From assembly GCA_030248195.1 (NCBI GenBank), contig JASAND010007789.1, positions 56,970 to 120,969 of the forward strand: a stretch of 64,000 nt of DNA. Reading direction: 5' to 3'. Every line of letters starts with the position of its first letter. The first letter of the stretch is position 1. The stretch is from Trissonchulus latispiculum. Its lineage: Eukaryota > Nematoda > Enoplea > Enoplida > Ironidae. Under the pieces are notes generated by a model, which did not search any database, was not told the DNA's origin, and saw nothing but the letters and a program-made list of their open reading frames with translations. Positions 26,985 through 38,325 of this stretch are shown in pieces. Position numbers and translations under genes: made by a program.

Positions 26985-27429
26985 TAAATCTTTGTTTTAT
27001 GCTACATTAAATTTCCCAACATTTGAATTTCATTGTATTTTTCTTTGTGATGCTGATGTAGTAAAAGGTGTTGTACGTCTATATCAAAATCTAGTAAATG
27101 GAATATAGAATGAGCTAATGAAGTTTAGAACGGCATAAATCTGAACCTCAGATCGTAAACTAAATTTTAGGTAGGGGCCTGAAACTGAAACTGAATCTGA
27201 AAATATTTTGGTTCACGCCTGAAACTGAAACTGAAACTGAAAATTAAATTCTGAAGCATTGACGCCTGAAACTGAAACTGAAAATCGTTGAAAGTGGGAC
27301 CGGAACTGAAACTGAATCTGAAACTGCAAATGCTTGAATCAGCCGCCTGAAACTGAAAATACAGGTTTTGCAGACCTGAAACTGAAACTGAAAATGATCA
27401 GTAAGCCTGAAACATCACTGCTGCATGGT

Positions 27430-27850
27430 CGTCTCCAGATGATTAGCCTTTTCTTGCCACGGGAGCTGGTAGAAGCTTTTATCAGCTCTTGCAGCAAGAC
27501 GAAGTCAATTCTTAACTTTTCAATGAAACAACGCCACCAAGAATGTATATGTCTCAGAATTTTTAGTCATTTTAGGACTGGAGCCAAAGAATTCGGTGCT
27601 TATCTTAATTGCAGTTTAAATATTTCTTAAATCCTAGACGTGTTTGTAAATACGGCCAGATGGCTTCAATTTATGAGAAATACACTACGCTGTTGTCGGA
27701 AGCAAAAAGTTACAGTATTTGTCCAAAAAATACAACTATCTAGAACACAAGATACGTAAGACCTGTTTTATCAATTAGGTTTTCGTGGTTTTAAAAAGAA
27801 ATTAGAAAGTTTGATTACATAGTTTGAAAAATTAGAAATTAGAAAACAAC
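27430..27850. other. Unassigned sequence 3' of the Reeler exon
   Basis: The next exon of the minus-strand Reeler gene should lie here or further left, entering with one base that completes a split codon. I could not identify it. A 98-residue plus-strand frame across 27334-27630 overlaps the hAT terminus and looks incidental. Confidence 0.4.
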
Positions 27851-29517
27851 CTGAAGTGAACAGCCGTGGCATCAGTATCGGCAGTCCACTCAAAAGACAA
27901 ATCGCAGCCTTGAGCGTTTCCAGTGTGTGTTACAAACGTTTGCTGGTTTCCACAGTTCCTATATTGACCGCATGATGGGAGGCGCGTCACAAATCCAGCG
28001 TCATTTCTTGGCCGACCAGACGAATTGGCATCAATCACACGAAGAACGAATCCTTTGGGACTTCCGCCAGTTATTCTAACTATAGCAAACAGATAATGCA
28101 AATATTATTTGTCTTAAGTCCTCGCTTAACCAAACTGCATGATATCGGTATTATTTTGTACGTCATCTTTTAACATGTGCCCCGTCTGCTTTGGATGTAC
28201 TTTGTGGTGACCTTTCACCGAGACCGTAGACTCAGAAAATATTAGAGCAAGTAACAAGATGTTGCCTGCCACATAAGAGCTGAACCAAAAGCTTCGACAG
28301 TTTTCTGTTATCATTTTCCAGAATATCAATGAAGATCTTTCCAAAATTAATTCAAAGTAAATACTGCAAAAACGTTTATTTTGTCTTTTAAAGCTATTTA
28401 GTTGGGTAAGGCATTCTTTATGAAATTTTCTTGAGGAAGCAGGTGCTGTCTAAGGGCGGCGGCCGCCGGGCCGCCTCCCGTTCTGACCGTCGGCCGTTTT
28501 TGGCCGGTAGGTCGACCGTTGGAAGTATGGACCTAATTTTGGAACAATAAAGAAGAGGTGGTAAGGCAGACAAGTTCCAATTTATAGAGGCTAAAAACGA
28601 TAATTAGACTTTCAGGTTGCCGAAAATGCAAAAGATGGTCTATCACAAAGACTAGGTCCAAGCAAAAAACTAAAAGAAAGCAAACAGTTTCAATGGACTA
28701 TATATTCCCTATTGATATTTGTGTTCTTTTCTGACGCAACAAACTATGTATGTGTTAAACTTGGAGCTGCGTTAACGTGCCTAGTATGTGTTAATCATGT
28801 AAACTTCAGAGGGAAGCAGGTGATGTCACAGAGAAGTAGCAATCACTTAAGATTTTAATAGACAAAACCCAACCCAGTTGAATGATAATGCAATGAAATC
28901 TATTTAAAATCTTCGATGTCGTACATTTTTTGTTCGCTGGTTGCAAAACCCCTATGTAGGCCTACCCCTTTTTGGGACAGCGACACATCGTGCTTGGAAA
29001 TAATTTTTGTATCGAAAGTGTTAAAACTTGTCAAATTAAGTATGAGTACATAATAGAACAGTGTGCTACAAGGCACCTCCATGTTATCAGAGCAAAACTT
29101 ATGCTAACGGCTGCCAAGTAGACCCATTACTTTACGCTGTCCCCCTGCAAATTGGACCCACCACTTCAAACAAATTCGCGCGCTGAAATCCGATAATCAG
29201 ATACTATCCCTTTACACCAGGCGCCATTTTCTCCCAATCGAGGCATATTCATTCGCGTGCCCTGGTGGGATCAACATCGAGTATCAACCCGTCTACCTAA
29301 GGAAAACAATACAACTCAACAAACCAGTGTATCTTGCTCCGCGTTGAAATGACTGGACAGGAGATCCATTTTCAGTAATCGAGATGCTGTACTTCTGACC
29401 ACCATCCTGTGCTCCAAAGTGTTGCGGTTGCAGGGCATTCAAGGCAGCACAAGGAGCACCCCAAGGGTGACTTTTGACTGCCACAACAAATAATCCCACC
29501 AATGTCAAAGTCAACAT
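27851..29517 (-). CDS. Secreted Reeler-domain protein, 3'-incomplete (two exons)
   Basis: Exon 1 is 29517-29325: the start ATG is followed by a hydrophobic signal peptide (LTLTLVGLFVVAVKS), then HPWGAPCAAL...LQPQHFG and GARYT, the N-terminal half of a Reeler domain. The donor ACTG|GTTTGT leaves phase 1. Exon 2 is 28079-27851 after GCTATAG: VRITGGSPKGFVLRVIDA, then SCGQYRNCG, FVTHTGNAQGC and DLSFEWTA...AVHF, the conserved GF-L-R, C, THT and F-W blocks. The donor AG|GTTGTT leaves phase 2; the last strand of the domain and the 3' end were not found. Reeler domains occur in secreted defence-type proteins and ferric-chelate reductases; no membrane domain is visible, so the exact class is open. Confidence 0.82.
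28126..28344 (-). CDS. Small ORF with signal-like segment inside the Reeler intron
   Basis: The 72-codon frame has a hydrophobic stretch (SSYVAGNILLLALIFSES) after ~20 residues, then a His/Lys/Gln-rich polar tail. A donor-like TTTG|GTTAAG near its end is in phase 1 and lies 51 nt upstream of the exon-2 acceptor, so it could be an alternative first exon. A chance frame is equally possible. Confidence 0.3.
   Translation of the reverse strand: MERSSLIFWKMITENCRSFWFSSYVAGNILLLALIFSESTVSVKGHHKVHPKQTGHMLKDDVQNNTDIMQFG
28345..29324. other. Reeler intron, no other feature recognised
   Basis: A short GC-rich patch at ~28455-28520 (GGCGGCGGCCGCCGGGCCGCC) stands out in AT-rich DNA and may be a remnant of an inserted repeat. 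Nothing else is recognised. Confidence 0.4.
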
Positions 29518-30070
29518 AGTGCAACTGTCTAATGCAAACGTTCAGTGCGAAAGTTTCCTTGATGAAAAGAAGATAAATTTCACATCAAAAATTAGGGTCG
29601 TTAAGGTTTGCCATAAATATGGGTCAGTAGCGAACAACTGCGCTGCACACTAATGTACTAAAGAGAAACCACACGACTTAATAGAGCAAAAACGAAAGAG
29701 GGAACTGAATTAGATGAACTAAAGTGTGTATTAAAAAACAGGAAATTAATCTTCCATCCAAAAATAGTTGTTTACACATCAAGGTTTCTGACTCGATTAG
29801 ACACGCTTCTACTTTCTACATTATAATGGTCAAATCAGTAGTGTTAGAAAAAGTGTAAACGTTAAGGCTTCAAGACCCGCAGTCAGTGAAAACTGAATCT
29901 TTGAAAGTAAGTTATTTATTAAAGAGTTCGCAACAGGTGTAAAACGGCATACGCCGTTTGTTTGATTGGAAATCAACCAAATTCTGAGTGCATGAATAAA
30001 CCAACCATTATACAAATCTTTATTGAAAACAAGAAAATTTTGAATACAATGCAACATTCTCATTCATGCA
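29518..30070. other. 5' flank of the Reeler gene
   Basis: Upstream region of the minus-strand Reeler start codon. No clear TATA box or repeat boundary is recognised. Confidence 0.35.
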
Positions 30071-30436
30071 TCATAGCAAACATGATAAAGCAACATCGAT
30101 AGCATCACCAGCAAAATGCACAAAAGCTACAATAAATAAATAAATAAGGAATTTCATAAATAAATAATGAATAATTTCCTTAAAAGGGGAAATATTTCGC
30201 CGTTGAGCCATACAGATATATGTAATGAAGTGAGCGAGATCCGAGACACGATCTGCTCTAGGCTCTAAGCTTCTAGTTACACGGAAGGTCAGCACGTCTG
30301 CTCGCAAGGAAACAGACTTAGGCACCAGATCTCTGAAAGGTGGTGTTCCAGAATCAAAGATTCTCTGCAGCCAACCTTGGTATGGGTCTTCGTCGGTGAG
30401 TTCGTTTGAGGCTCCTGATTTCCAAGTGAACAGCAA
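30071..30436 (-). other. Unrecognised 121-codon open frame
   Basis: This minus-strand frame has a polar N-terminal part (DEDPYQGWLQRIFDSG) and a hydrophobic C-terminal stretch (FLIYLFIVAFVHFAG). No motif or splice context supports it as a gene; it may be a remnant or chance frame. Confidence 0.2.
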
Positions 30437-30568
30437 GCGGGGTCAGCACTTGCTTCTCGTTGTCAGCACTGGATTTGGATGACTTCGGCACTGGATCTTC
30501 GGGATAGAGATTACCAGGAAAACTTACTGGTTCTGGTTCCGTCCTGGATTCCTGCGATTAGTGGCTGA

Positions 30569-30690
30569 ACGGTAAACGCACCGTATTCGTAGGCAAACGC
30601 GCCTTTATTCGCTTATATTAAGACTCAACGGTAAACGCGCCGTATTCGAAGGCAAACGCGCCTTTATTGCTCGTACTAAGACTCTGTAGC
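30569..30690 (+). repeat. Two-copy tandem repeat of ~60 bp
   Basis: The unit ACGGTAAACGCGCCGTATTCG followed by AGGCAAACGCGCCTTTATT and a CTAAGACTC end occurs twice with few differences. Confidence 0.8.
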
Positions 30691-30799
30691 TAGCAAACGG
30701 GTGATTTAATGAAAACACTACAATTACAGTTAGTACAATTTGCGTGTTCAACGTAATGGTTACTACAATTAGGGTACAATACCAACGGCTCAGATACAA

Positions 30800-31980
30800 T
30801 ATAATTAGATACAGTACAAATTTACTGTACCAGAGTTGCCAGTTATTTTCCCTTTAGGTTACTATTAGTATTATTCCAATTTGGAATAATATTACAAACA
30901 TTGGTTAAGTTATAGGGACAAGGTCGATAATCTTAACGCCTTTTACACCCTTCTAGTCTACTAACTCTTTCTATCGATTGCTAAACTCAAGTTCCCTATG
31001 TGCTATGTATTGCCCTATATGTTCGTGCTTTGTTACTCTTTATACGTCCCCTTACAATAGGACTGTCAAACTAGTATCACAATAAGCTAAGTCACTAATT
31101 ATTAACCTAGGGTCGGTCTTTGGGTGAGCCCCCGAAAGTCGGTCACCGCTTTCGCTCCGACACTCAGTTCAGGGATGCTATGTGAGACAGAAATTTGAGG
31201 AAGTCGAAACAGCTGGGGGGGGTTGGGAAGTCCTTCCTTTACTTATTTCTAATTTATGAAAGTTACTACAAATTATACAATAGAGAGTCTTCTCGTCTTC
31301 TGATCCTCGTTGGGGCGATTAAAACTGGGGTGCGAGGGCAATGGCCTCCGACTGACAAAGAGCTGAAGAAATGGTTGAAATCATATCGAAGTACTGCAAA
31401 AGTCTTGACGGTCGAATTTGACGTAGGTTTTAGTGTCCGTTATAAACTTTTCAGATTTGGTCTCGTTTCCCAATTTGATCAGGTTTGTCTTCTGCGCACT
31501 GTCTCTGTCTTAGTCTGTCGTGCTGCCAATATTGATCACCAATGTACCTAGCAGAAATTGACCAAATAGTATGAATCACAAGAGCAGTTCCAATCCGTTA
31601 TCCTGACTGAGTTCTCTACTGGGTTATCCGCTAGACAAAAATCTCCTTCCGAATTGACTGGCTTTCGTATCTTCGCATACAGGTCCGGACAGACAGTGGC
31701 GTGACGCAACAACCGCACCTGAATCAAATGGGTTAAAACCCATTAGTACAAGGTTACGGTGCGGGAATCGAACCCAGCAACCATTACTCGTTCTTTTGCT
31801 TTCCAGGCCCAAAACGTGCATTTTGGGCCCCATGTGAACTTGTGAATTGAAGAATTGACTGAAAATCGTTGGTTATTGCCCTTTTGACAATATTAACCGT
31901 TTCTGGTAACTTCTTGTCACCAAATTGGCTTTCTTGGCCATTTTTAGGTTGCAACTTGTTGAATTTGGTTAAACTTGACG
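30800..31980. other. Unassigned; one B-box/PBS-like site
   Basis: No gene is recognised. Around 31756-31775 the minus strand carries GGGTTCGATTCCCGCACC, a perfect tRNA T-arm/B-box word, without a convincing A box. It may be a truncated tRNA-derived repeat. Confidence 0.35.
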
Positions 31981-31991
31981 TAATTCTTTGC

Positions 31992-32220
31992 TTAAGGTGG
32001 TGGTTTCCTTTTGTGCGGTGTTTTTGTGGTGATTTTATAAAACGCTATAACTTTCGCAATTTTGGGATTTGGAAAGAGCTTTATACATCGTTTTAAAGAT
32101 TACAATGAGGACCTTCACATGAGCTTACGAAACTAGCAAAATTTGCAAAAAATTAGCAAACATTTTCTGATATAACGGCTAAATATAGACCAAAAATTTT
32201 CGGCGCACAATTGGTGTGTC
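31992..32220 (+). repeat. Copy of the CTTAAGGTG-starting repeat
   Basis: It begins CTTAAGGTGGTGGTTTCC and runs parallel to 54196-54400 (shared TTTCGCAATTTTG, TTGGAAAGAGCTTTATACATC, TACGAAACTAG). It ends near GGTGTGTCACC; a related GGTGACACACCAA word occurs twice at the right edge of the window. Confidence 0.65.
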
Positions 32221-32810
32221 ACCTTGTTTTCCTGTGTTTTACTACAAAGAAGGAATAGTTTCTTCTGCACTTCTACAGGAAAAGAGAGACTCCATATTAT
32301 CCTATATTCCTTTTCCTTATGATAGAGTCTTTGCTCTGTTGTTTACTTGTTGTCTTGTGTTTACCATTGTTGCACTGCTAAGGAGGGACTTGTTGGACAG
32401 CGTTGACTGATATGTGTATGTTCCTTCAAAGTTTAAAAAGAAGATCAGGCAAACTGTGATATTGTAATAAGTCTCGTCTTAAGTACTTAAAGAAAAGGAA
32501 GACTATAACTAATTAGACTTAAAGGAGACTTTCTTTCTATTCGAATTATAATGCTAATTTAAATCGAATGCAAATGCAGTGATTTTACTAAGACAGAATT
32601 AATATCAGAATAATTTATATATGAAAAAAAGTTCAAAGGTTTCGTAGAATTCGTTAATCCTGGTGGTCCGTCTTCAGGTCTTTTCCTTAAGCGTTAATCA
32701 TGGAGCTCCTGCAACACAAAAACAAATGTATATATATGTATTTTTAACGTAGTGTGTTTGGATATTAATATATATACAACTGACAAAGTATTAGACTAGA
32801 GGTCAACAGT
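32220..32810. other. AT-rich sequence, nothing recognised
   Basis: No coding, RNA or repeat feature stands out before the tandem array begins. Confidence 0.35.
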
Positions 32811-32829
32811 TGATGGAGACAACTCTGAA

Positions 32830-35700
32830 GTCGGTTTGTAGTGTAGAATAGTCTTTTTGTTTTCCTGTTGCTCCTGCTGATGTTGGATTTTATTTGCCGG
32901 AAATCTCGTCTAGTTGTCAAGTTTGTTTACAGGACACTGTTTTCTGATGTCCTGTTTTGTGTTCTCTTTTCTTGACAAAGTCAAGTTTTGTCAAGGTTTG
33001 TGTATGTGTGGAGGAAGTGAGTACAGGTCTACTGAAAGTCTAAAACAACTCAAGGTTTTTGAAGTTGACTGACAACGTCTTGAATGCAGACATCAATTTC
33101 CTCGGAACTTGATGTACGGCAAAACTTTAGTCCGTGAATATGTCCAAATGGGTCCATGAGGGCAGTTAGCATCAGGAAAACAGCTTGACTAAACAAGCAA
33201 ATGTGAACTAAAAAGGATACGTCTTTTCGTAATCCTTCTATTGCTAGAGGCAACTGTGAAGAAGTTTGTAGTGTAGAATAGTCTTGTTTGTTTTCCTGTT
33301 GCTCCTGATGTTGGATTTTATTTGCCGGAAATCTCGTCAAGTTGTCAAGTTTGTTTACAGGACACTGTTTTCTGATGTCCTGTTTTGTTTTCTCTTTTCT
33401 TGATAAAGTCAAGTTTTGTCAAGGTTGATGTATGTGTGCAGGAAGTGAGTACAGGTCAAAGAGGAAAAGGAGAAAACGAAAGGACAAAGAGGAAAAGGAG
33501 AAAAGGAAAAATGATAACAGTTGAAAACTTTGGTGACAATTCTAAGTAGGAGTTTAGTTAATGCATTACGGTAAAGACATACTGAAAATACTGTGAAGAA
33601 GTTTGTAGTGTAGAATTGTCTGTTTTCTTTTCCTGTTGCTCCTGCTGATGTTGGATTTTATTTGCCGGAAATCTCGTCAAGTTGTCAAGTTTGTTTACAG
33701 GACACTGTTTTCTGATGTCCTGTTTTGTTTTCTCCTTTCTTGACAAAGTCAAGTTTTGTCAAGGTTGATGTATGTGTGCAGGAAGTGAGTACAGGGCAAA
33801 GAGGAAAAGGATACGGCAAAACTTTAGTCCGTGAATATGTCCAAATGGGTCCATGAGGGCAGTTAGCATCAGGAAAACAGCTTTACGAAAGGACAAAGAG
33901 GAAATGGAGAAAAGGAAAAATGATAAGAGTTGAAAACTTTGGTGGCAATTCTAAATAGGAGTTTGGTTAATGCTTTACGGTAAAGACATACTGAAAATAC
34001 TGTGAAGAAGTTTGTAGTGTAGAATAGTCTTGTTTGTTTTCCTGTTGCTCCTGCTGATGTTGGATTTTATTGGCCGGAAATCTCGTCAAGTTGTCAAGTT
34101 TCTTTACAGGACACTGTTTTCTGATGTCCTGTTTTGTTTTCTCTTATCTTGACATTGTCAAGTTTTGTCAAGGTTGGTGTATGTGTGCAGGAAGTGAGTA
34201 CAGGTCAAAGAGGAAAAGAGAAAAGGAAAAATGATAACAGCTGAAAACTTTGGTGGCAATAAGTAGGAGTTTAGTTAATGCATTACGGTAAAGACATACT
34301 GAAAGTCTAAAACAACTCCAGCTTTTCGAAGTTGACTGACAACGTCTTGAATGCAGACATCAATTTCCTCGGAACTTGTTGTACGGCAAATCTTTAGTCT
34401 GTGAATATGTCCAAATGCGTCCATGAGACCAGTTAGCATCAGGAAAACAGCTTGACTAAACAAGCAAATGTGAACTAAAAAAGAAACGTCTTTTCCTATT
34501 CCTTCTATTAATAGAGGCAACTGTGAAGAAGTTTGTAGTGTAGAATAGTCTGTTTTCTTTTCCTGTTGCTCCTGCTGATGTTGGATTTTATTTGCCTGAA
34601 ATCTCGTCTAGTTGTCAAGTTTGTTTACAGGACACTGTTTTCTGATGTCCTGTTTTGTTTTCTCTTTTCTTGACAATGTCAAGTTTTGTCAAGGTTTGTG
34701 TATGTGTGCAGGAAGTGGGTACAGGTCAACTGAAAGTCTAAAACAACTCCAGCTTTTCGAAGTTGACTGACAACGTCTTGAATGCAGACATCAATTTCCT
34801 CGGAACTTGTTGTTTCGGCAATTTTTTTTCAAGGTTTGCTTTCTGCCGTATAGGTAAGTTTCGGGGGGGGGCGGAGCGATGACCCCTGCCAAAATTTGGC
34901 AGGCGCCGCCTACACCTAAAAATTGCATCAAATCGAAAATGGTAAGTCGAATATAGCTTGACTGAAGAAGAACTGTGAACCAATTTTGTAGTGTAGAATA
35001 GGCTTCTTGATTTTTCTGTTCCTCGTGTTGATAGAAGCAACAGGGGAATAAGTTTGTAGTGCGGGGAGCAAAAATAGCTTGCAGCCCCCGTCTCAGATTT
35101 TTGGTCAAATTTTGGGAACCCCCTTCCCATTTTTGTCAGATTTTTGCTGCACCCTAAAAATTGCATCACATCGAAAATAGAAGTTGAAAATAGTTTGTCA
35201 ATTGGCTATACAGGTCATTGTGATGTAAGTTTGTAGTATGTGCAGGTGCAAAATGAAAAAAAATGGAAAATACCTTGACTGATCAGAAAGTTTGAAGTGA
35301 TTCAGTTAGGAGAAAATCCCTTTTGAAATATTTTGATATACAATTTCGCTTGTGACAAAATCCCTTTTTCAGTATTTTTCCGTTAAGAGGTTATGGGATT
35401 AGTAGTGTCTATTGTGCACCGTGCATAAAAGAATTGATTTATGCAAATTAGGTTTTTGAGGCGTAAGTGTCTAGTGTAGATTAGGCTTCCTGTGTCCTGT
35501 TCTCCTGCTGGTGTTGATTTTTATTCACCGGTTTTGTCGTCTAGTTGTCAAGTTTGTTTACAGGACACTGTTTTCTTATGTCCTGTTTTTTCTTCTCTTA
35601 TGTTGACTTTGTCAAGGTTTGTCAAGGTGTGCTTTCTGGCGCATAGTTGTGTTAAGGGGTGGGTAGCAAAAACTCCGACTAAAAATTTGGGTAACCCCGC
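32830..35700. repeat. Degenerate tandem array, ~340-520 bp units
   Basis: The block GTCAAGTTTGTTTACAGGAC with ACTGTTTTCTGATGTCCTG recurs near 32915, 33340, 33680, 34095, 34615 and 35545, each preceded by GTTTGTAGTGTAGAAT and CCTGTTGCTCCTG words. Units vary in length because a second block (GACAACGTCTTGAATGCAGAC) is present only in some. On the minus strand two units encode near-identical peptides (33050-33412 and 34275-34520). Confidence 0.75.
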
Positions 35701-36850
35701 CCTCTGTTTTTCTTTTTTTGCAGTCCCACCGTCCGTGTCCAAATATTAGCAATCCATTCTCTCATTTTTTTCTGGTTTTTGCTGTCCTCTCCCAGAGTTC
35801 TGTCAAAAAATTGCATAGAATAGAAAATTTTAGAGGATTCCCCTTCTTTCCTTTTTTTTCTGATTTTTACTGTCCCCTTCCAGATTTTTGTCAAAAAATT
35901 GAATAAAATTGAAAATTTTATAGGATTCCCCTATTTTGCTTTCTTCACTATCTTCTTCAACTAGCGATTTTGGTCAAAAAATTGCATAAAATCGAAAATT
36001 TAGAGGATGCGTGTAATTTTGGACAGTGTACAGAAGTAATAATGGAAAGACCTTGATAAAAAAGAGAAATGTGAAGTAAGTTGACTTGGCTATACAGCTC
36101 ACTGTGAAGAAAGTTTGTAGTGTGTACAGGTGCAACAGGAAAAAAAGCAAGTTGAAAATATTTTGATTGAACAGAAAGTGTGAGTTAAGAACTAAGTTTG
36201 GCTGCCACTGTGAAGTAAGTTTTTTTGTTGTTTGTCGAAAATGAAATTTTGTGGAATAAAATATATGAAAAATAAAAAATTTGTAAAATAATGAAATTAA
36301 TCAAAAATACATAACGAGATGATTTGGTTATGAAATAATGGGTTATATACTGCTGAATGTTTTTCAGCTTTTTTCGTTTAATGATTCAGTTACGACAAAG
36401 TCCCTTTTGAAATATTTTGAAATACTATTTCGCTTATGACAAAATCCCTTTTTCAGTATTTTTCCATTAAGAAGTTAAGGCATTAGTAGTGTCTATTGTG
36501 CAAAGTGTATAAAAGAATTGATTTATGCAAATTAGGTTTTTGAATGTTTACTGCCTTTTAGCGTTGTCTACTTGTTTTAAACTGGTTTGTCCTGTTTGAA
36601 GAGAAACAATAAGGTTAAGATTCTTAGGTTACAGTGTCCTGTAATCAAAATTATTTCTACAAGCAATTTACAGGATTCTGCAACAGTTGTCAAATAGAAG
36701 AGCAACAGGAAAATAATATAGAGAAAAGTGAATTTGTTCCTTGTGTGTTGAAAATAAAGGAAGAGAATATGTAAAGAAGAAGTTGTCGTCTAAGAAGAAC
36801 AAGTTTATACTTACTGTGATGATTATACGGTTGCTAAAACTTTATGAAAG
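35700..36850. other. AT-rich sequence with GTCAAAAAATTGCATAAAAT blocks
   Basis: A short block near TTTTTGTCAAAAAATTGCAT recurs around 35805, 35890, 35975 and 37650, and a CTTATGACAAAATCCCTTTTT block at 35350 and 36430. These look like diverged copies of one repeat; no gene is recognised. Confidence 0.45.
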
Positions 36851-36855
36851 CTTAC

Positions 36856-37324
36856 CCTTGTTGGTCATCGTCATCATCTGGACGCCTGCCTCTGCGTTTC
36901 TTTTTGCGAAACGGGCGGTCTTCAGAGTCATCGGATACAATGAAATTGGCCAGACTATTATCCGTTTCCGTGCTACAAAAAAAAGAAAGTAACAGTCTTA
37001 ATGAAAATAACGAATAGTAACTGAAAGTTACGATGAAAAATTGGAAAACAAGGTTAAAAAACGAAAAATAACCAAATTTTAGTCGTCGTGTGAGGTTATA
37101 GTAGTGAAGTTCCGCAGAAAAGAATGGCGTAATGAATTCGTGTAAGTTGAATGATGAAAAAGCAATTGTAATAGAATGGTTATTAAAGGAATTATAAAGT
37201 GGTGAAAATGTTAATGTTTGTTTACCTTGAGTTTGTCTCTGGAGAAGACGTCGAGCTTGACTCTTCTGATGATATAATTCGTTGTCTTCTTTTTCTTTTT
37301 GCCTGTCCACGTTTGCCATGTTTC
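36856..37324 (-). CDS. Probable nuclear protein, two internal exons
   Basis: Exon 37324-37226 follows GTACTTCAG and ends AG|GTAAAC; exon 36972-36856 follows TTTTTTGTAG and ends GG|GTAAGC. In the frame entered with one base they join in phase 2 and read KRGQAKRKRRQRII, SSEESSSTSSPETNS, then DNSLANFIVSDDSEDRPF and RKKKRRGRRPDDDDDQQ. Basic clusters, a Ser-rich acidic tract and an F-I-V-S-D-D motif are typical of disordered parts of chromatin-associated proteins and helicases. A longer frame from ATG at 37320 reads exon 1 in another frame and is less protein-like. Flanking exons were not identified. Confidence 0.5.
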
Positions 37325-37339
37325 CTGAAGTACAATTGT

Positions 37340-37920
37340 TTATATTTAACTTTAGAAATTAGAAAGTTTATTTAGTTCTTTCACAAGTGTGAGTTTTATA
37401 TTTAAATATTAGTAAAAATATTTTATCTATTGATTGTTTCATGTCACGTTTACGCTACTGTCTTTTTATGTTCGTTTATATTCAAAATATTTAGGTTTAA
37501 TGGGTACCGATGTTTGTTTCGTCCTTTTTTCGCATTTTTTCCGCGACTGTCGTAGCGCCAAGGCTTTGGACAATCTTCTTTAGCAGATAAGTCCAGGTAG
37601 TCCTCTACCTAACCTATTTTTTTCTTTTCTTTGCTCCCCCGTCCTAGATTTTTGCCAGAAAATTGCATAAAATGGAAAATTTAGAGGATGCGTGTAGTTT
37701 GGAAGTTTGGATATTTTTTTCGAAAATTTCTCACTCCTACGCTAGGATTTTACAGAAAATAATTATTTCTGCCTACAATTTACGTCTTCTTTACACGAGC
37801 ACCGTGATCAATTATTTCGTGTTTTTCGATTTTACCTCTTTGTTTGCATTTAAAAGTCACAAAAGTTTAAAAAGAGAGCTAATTAGTGGATTGTTTACAA
37901 GTTTGATAGTTAGCTTGAAG
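37340..37920. other. Unassigned AT-rich sequence
   Basis: A repeat block near 37650 matches 35975. A plus-strand frame at 37663-37959 shows no motif. Confidence 0.35.
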
Positions 37921-37924
37921 TTTG

Positions 37925-38325
37925 TTGCTTCCACCCAGGGTTTTGAGTCGGGGGTCTAGGGCATGGCTACACGGATTGCTTGCACAGTAGTGAGGCAACT
38001 GCAATAAGATATCGTAAGTTAGCTCGCACACTGACCTCGACGGGCTGGTCTCCCCCCTAACCAGTAGCGACGTGCTAAGAGACCAACCGAATAGGCAGAT
38101 AGGCCACGGTCGGCGGTTGGGTTTCCATTTTGGGAAGGAAACGCAACCAGTAATGACATCCCCCTTTCGAAGGAAGCACACTCTAGCACGATCTCCCGAT
38201 GGTCGGTAGCATATGAGACTTTGTGAGTGATCTAGCAATTAGCCACATCCGTGCATGCCCTCCGGTCCGGCCGCCCCGACCCCCTGACTCGTTAACAGTG
38301 GGTTTCCGCAACACAACTTCAGAAC
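37925..38325. other. GC-richer segment of unknown nature
   Basis: The segment is clearly GC-richer than its flanks, with CGGTCGGCGG and GGTCCGGCCGCCCCGACC words. It does not resemble rRNA, tRNA or any protein domain I know. It may be an inserted non-autonomous retroelement. Confidence 0.35.

Larger units (their letters stand above)
22418..27420 (+). mobile_element. 5-kb hAT element relic, TSD CTGCTTGG/CTGCATGG
   Basis: The ends TAGTGATGTTTCAG and CTGAAACATCACTG match the 17683-19099 element except for the first base. The flanks are CTGCTTGG (22410-22417) and CTGCATGG (27421-27428), one mismatch in 8 bp. Arrays of CCTGAAACTGAAACTGAAA lie inside both ends (22430-22690 and 27178-27410). The interior keeps a transposase C-terminal fragment and at least three nested palindromic elements. 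Confidence 0.8.

Noticed and set aside
31740..31780. Retrotransposon primer-binding site or tRNA gene
   Set aside because: A B-box/T-arm word is present, but there is no A box, no adjacent LTR end and no TGG start of a primer-binding site.
36852..37319. 155-codon minus-strand frame starting at ATG
   Set aside because: It reads through a clear intron with good splice sites and uses a different frame in its first part from the more protein-like spliced reading.
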